A stretch of DNA of 64,000 nucleotides from Gari tellinella (Eukaryota; Mollusca; Bivalvia; Cardiida; Psammobiidae), in the NCBI GenBank assembly GCA_922989275.2, contig OV277864.1, positions 55,923,550-55,987,549 on the forward strand. The letters run 5' to 3'. This document shows positions 43,901-55,900 of this stretch, one piece after another (the stretch's first letter is position 1; each line of letters opens with the position of its first letter). The position numbers were made by a program, and so were the translations under genes. The notes beneath the pieces were generated by a model. It was not told the DNA's origin, made no database searches, and worked only from the letters and a program-made list of their open reading frames with translations.

Positions 43901-46900
43901 ATTTCAACCTGCAATACGTAATCAGCTATATTTCATACTAGAAACAAGCTATTTGTTAAAGTTGCTCTAAAACGGAAACCTCTATAAACCGGAAATTTAT
44001 GTTGTTCCCACAAATGTCCGATTTAGAGAGGTTTTACTGTACTCGTTTCTTGGTAACAACTGAAATCTGTTTAAAAGTATCTTCTTAACACATAGTTAAG
44101 GTAAGGTGCAATCACAGGCATTAGCATCTTCTGAATAAATTGTTAAGATAGTGTTGATCACAGCCATGAGATGCATCACAGACAAGTAAGACATTCTAGG
44201 AAAGCAATTGGGACCTACTGTGGTCGTTCACGGGCAACCTGATGGGATTTGCATCATGGTGACTAGTATTTTAGAGGCTGTTGTTTCACACATCCAACCC
44301 TAGCGAAGAGTATAATCGTCATTTACAAACAGTATACCTGTGAGGATTACACTTGTCTCATGCAAACGGTGTATACCCTGATCAGAGGGCTCCTTAAGGA
44401 GCCCTCTGATCAGGGTCTACACTGTTTGTTATTTTGAAATATTTTGTTAAAATCAACCCTAAAGGGTCAAAAATGGACTAGACTTATTTTGAATTGGAAC
44501 TAACCATTAAAAGTTTCAGGGGTGAATGAGTTAAACAAGTAAGCTTCAGCAGTGTAGGAAATAACACGATCTAGACACCTCAGCAAATCATCCTGGTACT
44601 TTGGTTAGCTGTAAACAGTCAATTTCTGTGTAAACTTCTTAGTAAGGGGGTAGGGATGGGTTTCAGGTGCTCAAGACTTCTCTAGGGAGCTAATTTGGCC
44701 CCTGGGTAGGACAACCAGAGACAATAGAGCTCGCAGACATTCGGGAACACTAGGTAACAGAGGGTCATATGAGGTCCAGTTGGAGTCAGGGCTCCAGATA
44801 AGAGGGAGTAATCTGAACAAATCCATCATTTTATCACTTATTTTAGCATGAAATCCCATGGTGTTACTACTCATTAGAAGCGTCTCTTCGAGACGATTCT
44901 AATGAGTAGTGACACCATAGGGTTTTAAGCAGAAATAAAGATTTAATCTTTTTGAAATAACCCCTAATCTGAGCCCTGTGGAGCAAAGAGTCGGGGTCTT
45001 CTGTGACCCGGCTTCAAACCCAACGGTGGAGAAGGTGGAAGAGAGGGGTTTGTTTTGTAAGATGAGTTCATGTCACCGTTGATTAGACATACTTACCGGA
45101 GGGGGTATTTGATACCTTGCATAACTGCCATTTTTCCGGATTTTTCCTAAATCTTCGGATTTTTTTCTGATACATGGTAGTAGCTTAAAGCAGGCTGAAA
45201 GTAAAGCAGAATGCGCCTTAATGCGCGTTCTGCTTTACTTCCAGCCTGCTTCAAGTAGTCACATATCAACAAAACTAGAAACAGGCTATGTGGTAAATGT
45301 ACGATTCGTAAAATAGCACTTGAAAAATACAAATTTGGAAATCTTAGGATTTTTCATGCCAACTTATGGATGCCCTGACTTTGCCAGAAGCTGCTGGTCC
45401 GATGTACAGTAGGAGGGTTCTAGGAAAGTTAGTGGGCTATTTATCCAGTATGGCCAGGTGCTGGATACCAAGGATCAGCCGGCAACTAATAACCATATCC
45501 TATTCGAGAAGGTGGGGAGGAGTGTGGTGATACCAAGGATCAGCCGGCAACTCATAACCATATCCTATTCGAGAAGGTGGGGAGGAGTGTGGTAATACCA
45601 AGGATCAGCCGGCAACTCATAACCATATCCTATTCGAGAAGGTGGGGAGGAGTGTGGTGATACCAAGGATCAGCCGGCAACTCATAACCATATCCTTTTC
45701 GAGAAGGTGGTGAGGAATGTGGTGATATCCGAGATTCTGCCCGGTCCGGAGAGAGGGAGCCTACGCAAAATGGATGTGTAAGGAGTCGAGTAGCAGCAAG
45801 TGCTTTGGCGTACAACCTAGCTAGCCCCGAGGGAGAGGAAATGGACAGAAACCAACTGAATATTTATAAAGAATTTGCCCGAATACAGCATGTCGTTTTC
45901 CCGAACTGTTATTTGTACAAAGTAGTCTTTACTTACATTGCAAGGGGCGCCTTGGTCTGCCTCGTAACAGAAATGCTGGTCGCTGTCATATTTTGAAAAC
46001 CCAGCGCAGTTGGACGAGTCTACGAACGTTACAAACAGACTTTGGCGAATGCCATTGATAGCTCCGCCCCCTGTATGAAACAAATACATCATTATTGGCG
46101 GTGTTACATGAAGTTTTGACCATGTTAAATATAAAACAGATAGATTCCCAAGAGTCGATTCTAAACGTTTGAAAGACCCTGAGTTGATTCTTAATTCCCC
46201 CATTCCTTTAGACGGCGGTCTATGGTGTTCTGTGAGAGCACCACAGATCGCCAGGGTCGCCAGGAGCGGTACTTGAGCACAAGTGGTTCTCTATCGGATC
46301 GCCGAGATCGCCTAGGTCGTCGTCGTTTTACAGGGATCCGCGGCGCTCCATCCAGATCGCCATCGCATCGCCTAAATCGCCATCCGAGCGCTACTTAATC
46401 GCCAATATCGTAATTGGAGCGCTATCGGATCACCTAAGAGCGCCACCACTATCCAACAAAGCCAACCAGTAGATCTTTCGCGCTCCTTGGCTATCTAATA
46501 TTGATTCTCTGCATTTTAAAATACCCGATTGTATTTTTTTTTCAATACATCCAAATTGCATGAGGTAACTCGGCGTCTTATCTAAACATTTACATGAACA
46601 CATTTTTATACAGTTATACTTTTTTGTTTTACAGAAAGATATATTATAGCACCATTCTTTTCTGGTCTATTTCTCAGAAACCACTTTATTGAGAGCAACG
46701 AAACTTCATCGGAAGCTTTATGTACAAGAGAATACCAACATATTACCCACATGCTGTGGTTGAGTACTGATTACGGAGTTGTGGCCCTTTGTTATTGACC
46801 CACGCTGTGGTTGAGTACTGATTACGGAGTTGTGGCCCTTTGTTATTGACCCACACTGTGGTTGAGTATTGATTACGGAGTTGTGGCCCTTTGTTATTGA

Positions 46901-49900
46901 CCCACGCTGTGGTTGAGTACTTATTACGGAGCTGTGACCCTTTGTTATTGACCCACGCTGTGGTTGAGTACTTATTACGGAGCTGTGACCCTTTGTTATT
47001 GACCCACGCTGTGGTTGAGTACTTATTACGGAGCTGTGGCCCTATGTTATTGACCCACGCTGTGGTTGAGTACTTATTACGGAACTGTGGCCCTTTGTTA
47101 TTGACCCACGCTGTGGTTGAGTACGTATTACGGAGCTGTGGCCCTTTGTTATTGACCCACATATTACCAACTGTGGTTAATACTTATTACGGAGTTATGG
47201 CCCTTTGTTATACTGAAAGATATATAATCATTCTTGCCAGAACTATTTCTGAGCAACCACTAATATCAGTTCAAAATAAGAGTCATATTTGATTTCAACC
47301 AATTTGTGCCCAGTCGATTCTTCCATGCTTATATATTGGATGAGTCCATTTTTTTTATCAAAGGGGTGTCTGGTCTAAATTTTCATTTCCGTTCTGTTTT
47401 ATATTTAAATTCCTAACAGCAGTGTAGACTCTGATCATACGCCGCATTATGCGGCGTCTGATCTGAGTCTACACTGTTTGCCTAGGTCCCATATATATGG
47501 GATCGTTAGCACAAATGGGTTATGCGTTTTCCACTGATTTGTTTTTACACCTTTTAAATCGTATTACTTAGAATACGTTATAGAACTATTCTCTAAATCA
47601 TAATTCTCACCAGGACTATTTCTCAGTACCCACTGACACCAGTTCAATAAAAATCATTAGTATAAGCGTTTTCTGCTGTTTTGTTTTATTGTAGTTATTG
47701 TCTTTTAAACTTTATTCTATATGTAAAAGTGAATTATAGAACAGTCGAAACTCGATACTTCGAACTCGCGTTAGTTCGAACATACCAATATTTTAAAGTT
47801 AAAACGTCGCTTATTTTTAATCTTAGAATATGGATATGTTCCACATAAGCGAGATCAAGTTATCAAAACTCAACTTTTGAATAGTTAGTACGACGATTCC
47901 AAAGAGATGTCACAAGACAGAATTAGAGAAATCAGGTTTAACATGTATTTTAAAGTTTTGACTTACGACAACATTTGTCGTAAGAAGTTTTATGAAACGG
48001 GGTCCAGGTCCAAAAAATGTTTATGGAAAGCCCCACTTCTAAGAAGAGATTTGCCTAGATAATGTTTTCATTTTACACAGTTTTTGCCCGAAGGTTCTAG
48101 GCAAAATAATTTCTACCGAATTTGTAGTTCTTGAGCGCATTGTTTCTGAATGACTTTTTCAGTTCCACCGATATTCTTGTTCCATTGTGTATTATCCAGT
48201 GCCTATGCTTATTTGGGGTGTAACAATACAGCAATATATTGATATATTGCAATGCGCATCAGGGGCCCGTTTCATAAAACTTCTTACGACAAATGTTGTC
48301 GTAAGTCAAAACATTAAAATACATTTAATCTGTGATTTCTCTATCCTATCCTGTCTTGTGACATCTTTTTGGAATCGTCTTTTCAAGACGATTCCAAAAA
48401 GATGTCACAAGACAGGATTCGATGGAGGAATAAAAAGAAATTGATACTTTTATAATCTGACTTACGACAACATTTGTCGTAAGAAGTTTTATGAAACGGG
48501 CCCCTGGGTAATACGTTTTGCAATACGCTTTTACCGTATTGCAATATTTTAGATATTATTTGAGCACATACGAGAGGGGATTCTCTGTTAATTTGAATGT
48601 AATGCTGTGACAATTATAACATTCACAGCAAATGTATATGTTAATTTGGACTCTCCCTCGTATTTAAAGCACTCCGTTCAATTCTATAAATAAATTTTCA
48701 AGACTAGCTTCTATTCAAATTTTGTACTTAAAAGTTGCCGCAAAATATTGCAATATGTTTCCTTAGTATTGCAATATATTACAATTCGTGTTACACCCCT
48801 AATGCTTATAAAGTGTTTCGGATGAGTCTGAGATCGTTCTGGAGCTTTTGATTGGTAATTTTTCAGCAGATGAGTCTGAGATCATTCTGAGGCTTTTGAT
48901 TGGTCCTATTTCAGCACATGTGTCTGAGGTCGTTCTGGAGATTTTGATTGGTCATATTTCAGCACATGTGTCTGAGGTCGTTCTGGAGATTTTAATTGGT
49001 CATATTTCAGAAGATGTGTCTGAGATCGTTCTTGAGCTTTTGATTTGAATATTTCAGCACATGTTTCTGAGAATTGTATCACGATATTTCGGCAGATGGG
49101 TCTTTAATCGTTCTTTAGCTTTTAATTTATAGATTTTAGCAGAATGCTGAAACATGACCATCAAAAGCTTAGGAACGATCTCAGACTCAACTCAGACGCA
49201 TTGTAATCATTGAGTCGTATTACTTACCAGTATCTCCGTATCCCGTCAGAAAGCAATCATTTAGATCGTCAGTTTTGATGCTTGACGAAGAGTATGGAAC
49301 GACTGCAACATTACTAGCCACGGAAACATCGGCGGGTGTTTCAAGCTCCATCATGGCGATGTTGTTGACAAAAGTATTGTTGTCAAACTTATTGTTCTGT
49401 GGACAAATTATAACAAGGATATGAAAACATATAACTTTGTAAGACCACAATTGAGCGATACATTCATTTATAATCCGGATGTACAGACTAAAGGACGTGC
49501 GGACGGACGATTCAATTGCTATAATTATGTCCGCCTTCGGGGGCATAAAATTTTCAATTTACTGACATATTTTCAAATAAATAATCATCAGAAACTTATG
49601 ATATTGTGATAACTTCAACGTATGACATTCATTTTAAAGATATACGTTTTAGAGAGAAAATTAAAATCACTTCCTCTACCAGAAGGGCATTCAGATGCCC
49701 CTTTCTATCCCCATTTAAGCACCCCATATGCACGATAGTACATGTAATCAATGGTGTTGAATTTTTAAATTAACTTCATGATGTGCATGTACTTATATTT
49801 ATCCTTTAGCGCATTAATTAATACAGTGAAACCCCTCTAAACCGGACACGTTTGGGGACAACAAAAATGTCCGGTTTACAGGGGTTTCCGATTTACAGGG

Positions 49901-52900
49901 GTTTTTATCACGTACCTTGTTTCTAGTATGGAGTATAGCTTATCACTTAAAGCAGGTTGAAAGTAAAGCAGAATGCGCCTTAAGGCGCATTCTGCTTTAC
50001 TTTCAACCTGCTTTAAGCTTTATTTGCTAGAATATAGAAAACATTTCTGATGATACATATTCATGAATTGTATTTTCTTCAGTGGAAAAAATAAATCAAA
50101 GGCGTAAAACGGCACATTTATGGTGTAATTGGTTCAAATAAAGAAGGGTTGGAATCGGGACTAAAGTTTTTGTCCGGTTTAGGGAGAATTCCGGTATTTA
50201 GAGGTTCCGGTTTAGAGGGGTTTCACTGTATATGCTTTGCCTTTGTGGCTAGTAAAACAAAAACATGCACAGTCGAAACTCGATACTTCAATCTTACCAC
50301 TATTTCATAAGTTTAATTTGATCTCGTTTAAATCGAACATACTCGTATTTCAAAGTTAAAACGTTGTTTAGCCACGTTTTAACTTTGAAAACTGGGTATG
50401 TTCGAACTATCGCGAGTTCGAAGTATCGAGTTTCGACTGCATTAAGTGACCACTCAAGAACGGTATTTATAACACAACCTACGATGCGTGCGTTGAATAA
50501 CACCCATTGTGTATTTCTCGTATATAACTAGTGGTTTAAATATGCAAATGAGGTTGTCATACTAAAATTATATTCCTACGCGCTGCCAAAATAACAAATA
50601 TGAAGTCAAGCAAGATTTCTCACGACGTTCGAGTGGCTATAGATGGGAAGGGGCGAGGAATGTTTGCACCTTTGATTTATCCTGAATAAATAGGAATTAA
50701 GTTTGGATCTACTTTTTGCATGTTTTCTCATTTTGGCGGTACGTTCACGCGTCATCCATTGGCTTATACAGTGAAGCTAGCAATCTAAAATAAGTATCGA
50801 GATGGTAAAAACAACCTTGCTAGGTTATGTTAAAAATAGAATCTAACATTCGTGTTAATAATTTGCTGGATTTATAAAACTCGTCTTTCAGAAAACGATA
50901 AAAACTCGGCATTCCGTTTTTATCGTTTTCTAAAAGTCCAATAACTTATGACCACACATATAAGATCCTATATATATGCGTGTGTAGTATTAGTGATCAA
51001 TATGTATCGGTTCAATGTAGGACGAAAGTATTTCAAAAGACCCCTGTAAGAGCCCTATGTATTTTTAGCCCGATATTCAGCAGTCACCTATCTTAACCAA
51101 TAACCCCTTAAATACATACACACCTATTTAAGGCTTTAATTTCTCTTCCACTAAAGACAAAAAGTCAAATTTATAAAGTCATGAATATGAAACATAAGAA
51201 ATATTTTCTAAAATCCTGGTAGATAATAGCTTACAGCAGGCTGCAAGTAAAGCAGAATGCGCCTTAAGGCGCTTTCTGCTTTACTTTCAGCCCGCGTTAA
51301 GTGGTCACCTATCTTCAAGACTAGAAGCAGGCTATGGGGTAATTGGTTAAGGTCACCAAGCGCTTACTTCAATGGCCGTTTAACACAGGTTTGACTTATG
51401 TAGGAAAGTGTTAAGATATATACAGTAGAACTTCGATATCTCGAACTTGTTTAACTCGAACTATCCGATAGTTCGACATATGAACTGTTTAATTTTATGC
51501 CCAGTTCAGTCGAACATACCCATATTTCAAAGTTAAAACGTGGCATTATCCACGTTTTTACTTTGAAATACGGGTATGTTCGACAAAACCGACTTCGAAA
51601 CATCGAAGTTCAACTAATCATGTATGCGACAAAAACATGATGTGACGAACATGTATATGACTTACTATGAGTATGTTGCATGACCGTATCTGTTGCTGCT
51701 GAGTGACGGGACCAAGATAGACATTGTAATAACCGTCTGGTGCCAGGAAGAAACTGTCAATGGTAATCGACAAAATACAATCTCAGTTACAGGTAGAAAC
51801 TGTCAATGGTAATGGACATAATACAATCTCAGTTACAGGTAGAAACTGTCAATGGTAATGGACAAAATACAATCTCAGTTACAGGTAGAAATTGGCAATG
51901 GTAATGGACACAATACAATCTCTGTTACAGGTAGAAACTGTCAATGGTAAGGGACAAAATACACTCTAAGTTACAGGTAGAAACTGTCAATGGTAAGCGA
52001 CAAAATACAATCTCAGTTACAGGTAGAAACTGTCAATGGTAATGGACAAAATACACTCTAAGTTACAGGTAGAAACTGACAATGGAAATTGACAAAATAC
52101 AATCTCAGTTACAGGTAGAAACTGGCAATGGTAATTGACAAAATACAATCTCAGTTACAGGTAGAAACTGGCAATGGTAATTGACAAAATACAATCTCAG
52201 TTACAGGTAGAAACTGGCTATGGTAATGAACAAAATACAATCTCAGTTACAGGTAGAAACTGGCAATGGAAATTGACAAAATACAATCTTAGTTACAGGT
52301 AGAAACTGCCAATGGTAATGGACAAAATACAATCTCATTTACAGGTAGAAACTGGCAATGATAATGGACAAATACAATCTAAGTTACAGGTAGAAACTGC
52401 CAATGGTAATCGACAAAATACAATCTCAGTTACAGGTAGAAACTGGCAATGGAAATTGACAAAATACAATCTCAGTTACAGGTAGAAACTGTCAATGGTA
52501 ATTGACAAAATACAATCTCAGTTACAGGTAGAAACTGGCCATTGTAATTGACAAAATACAACCTAAGTTACAGGTAGAAACTGTCAATGGTAATCAACAA
52601 AATACAATCTCAGTTAAATGAAGAAACGGGCAATGGTAATGGACAAAATATAATCTCAGTTACAGGTAGAAACTGTCAATGGTAATGAACAAAATACAAC
52701 CTCAGTTACAGGTAGAAACTGGCAATGGAAATTGACAAAATACAATCTCAGTTACAGGTAGAAACTGGCAATGGTAATTGACAAAATACAATCTCAGTTA
52801 CAGGTAGAAACTGGCTATGGTAATGGACAAAATACAATCTCAGTTACAGGTAGAAACTGGCAATTGTAATGGACAAAATACAATCTCTATAACAAGAAAA

Positions 52901-55900
52901 ACTACCAATGGTAATGGACAAAATACAATCTTAGTTACAGGTAGAAACTGGCAATGGTAATTGACAAAATATAATCTCAGTTACAGGTAGAAACTGTCAA
53001 TGGTAATGGACAAAATACAACCTCAGTTACAGGTAGAAACTGGCAATGGAAATTGACAAAATACAATCTCAGTTACAGGTAGAAACTGGCAATGGTAATT
53101 GACAAAATACAATCTCAGTTACAGGTAGAAACTGGCTATGGTAATGGACAAAATACAATCTCAGTTACAGGTAGAAACTGGCAATTGTAATGGACAAAAA
53201 CAATCTCTATAACAAGAATAACTACCAATGGTAATGGACAAAATACAATCTTAGTTACAGGTAGAAACTGGCAATGGTAATTGACAAAATACAATCTCAG
53301 TTACAGGTAGAAACTGTCAATGGTAATGGACAAAATACAATCTCAGTTACAGGTAGAAACTGGCAATGGTAATGGACAAAATACACAATTAGTTACAGGT
53401 AGAAACTGGCAATGGTAATGGACAAATACACCTTCAGTTACAGGTAGAAACTGGCAATGGTAATGGACAAAATACAATCTCAGTTACAGGTAGAAACTGC
53501 CAACGGTAATTGACAAAATACAATCTAAGTTACAGGTAGAAACTGTCAATGGTAATGGACAAAATACAATCTCAGTTACAGGTAGAAACTGTCAATTGTA
53601 ATGGACAAAATGTAATCTCAGTTACAAGTAGAAACTCCCAAAGGTAATGGACAAAATACAATCTCAGTTACAGGTAGAAAATGTCAATGGTAATGGACAA
53701 AAAATACAATCTCAGTTACAGGTAGAAACTGTCAATGGTAATGGACAAAATACAATCTCTGTTACAGGTAGAAACTGTCAATGGTAATGGACAAAATACA
53801 ATCTAAGTTACAGGTAGAAACTGTCAATGGTAATGGACAAAATACAATCTCTGTTACAGGTAGAAACTGTCAATGGTAATGGACAAAATACAATCTAAGT
53901 TACAGGTAGAAACTGTCAATGGTAATGGACAAAATACAATCTCAGTTACAGGTAGAAACTGTCAATGGTAATGGACATACTACAATCTTAGATACAGGTA
54001 GAAACTGCCAATGGTAATGGACAAAATACAATCTCAGTTACAGATAGAATCTGCCACTGGTAATGGACAAAATACAATCTCAGTTACAGGTAGAAACCGC
54101 CAATGGTAATGGAGAAAATACAATCTCAGTTACAGGTAGAAACTGTCAATGGTAAGGGACAAAATACAATCTCAGTTACAGGTAGAAACCGTCAATGGTA
54201 ATGGACAAAATACAATCTCAGTTACAGGTAGAAACTGTCAATGGTAATGGACAAATACAATCTAAGTTACAGGTAGAAACTGTCAATGGTAACCGACAAA
54301 ATACAAACTCAGTTACAGGTCGAAACTGCCAATGGTAATGGACAAAATACAATTTAAGTTACAGGTAGAAACTGTCAATGGTAATGGACAAAATACAAAC
54401 ACAGTTACAGCTCGAAACTGCCAATGGTAATGGACAAAATACAATCTAAGTTACAGGTAGAAACTGTCAATGGTAATGGACAAAATACAATCTAAGTTAC
54501 ATGTAGAAACTGTCAATGGTAATGGACAAAATACAATCTAAGTTACAGGTAGAAACTGGCAATGGTAATGGACAAAATACAATCTAAATTACAGGTAGAA
54601 ACTGTCAATGGTAATGGACATAATACAATCTCAGTAACAGGTAGAAACTGTCAATGGTAATGGACAAAATACAATCTCAAGTACAGGTAGAAACTGGCTA
54701 TGGTAACGGACAAAATACAATCTCAGTTACAGGTACAAACTGTCAATTGTAATGGACAAAATACAATCTCAGTTACATGTAGAAACTGTCAATGGTAAGG
54801 GACAAAATACAATCTCAGTTACAGGTAGAAACCGTCAATGGTAATGGACAAAATACAATCTCAGTTACAGGTAGAAACTGTCAATGGTAATGGACAAAAT
54901 ACAATCTCAGTTACAGGTAGAAACTGTCAATGGTAATGGACAAAATACAAACTCAGTTACAGGTCGAAACTGCCAATGGTAATGGACAAAATACAATCTA
55001 AGTTACAGGTAGAAACTGTCAATGGTAATGGACAAAATACAAACACAGTTACAGGTCGAAACTGCCAATGGTAATGGACAAAATACAATCTAAGTTACAG
55101 GTAGAAACTGTCAATGGCAATGGACTAAATACAAACTCAGTTACAGCTCAAAACTGCTAATGGTAATGGACAAAATACAATCTCAGCTACAGGTAGAAAC
55201 TGTCAATGGTAATGGACAAAATACAAACTCAGTTACAGGTAGAAACTGCCAATGGTAATGGACAAAATACAATCTAAGTTATAGGTAGAAACTGTCAATG
55301 GTAATGGACAAAATACAATCTAAGTTACATGTAGAAACTGTCAATGGTAATGGACAAAATACAATCTAAGTTACAGGTAGAAACTGTCAATGGTAATGGA
55401 CAAAATACAATCTAAGTTACAGGTAAAAACTGTCAATGGTAATGGACATAATACAATCTCAGTAACAGGTAGAAACTGTCAATGGTAATGGACAAAATAC
55501 AATCTCAAGTACAGGTAGAAACTGACTATGGTAATGGACAAAATACAATCTCAGCTACAGGTAGAAACTGTTAATGGTAATGGACAAAATACAATCTCAG
55601 TTACAGGTAGAAACTGTCAATGGTAATGGACAAAATACAATCTCAAGTACAGGTAGAAACTGACTATGGTAATGGACAAAATACAATCTCAAGTACAGGT
55701 AGAAACTGACTATGGTAATGGACAAAATACAATCTAAGTTACAGGTAGAAACTGTTAATGGTAATGGACAAAATACAATCTCAGTTACAGGTAGAAACTG
55801 GCAATGGTAATTGACAAAATACAAACTCAGTTACAGGTAGAAACTGCCAATGGTAATGGACAAAATACAATCTCAGTTACAGGTAGAAACTGGCAATGGT

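Noticed and set aside
48848..49048. 66-codon frame with 20-residue repeats
   Set aside because: Explained by the tandem arm of the D MITE; antisense to gene 2.
55597..55824. 75-codon frame in the minisatellite
   Set aside because: Repeat translation with no start context; other units contain stops in the same frame.
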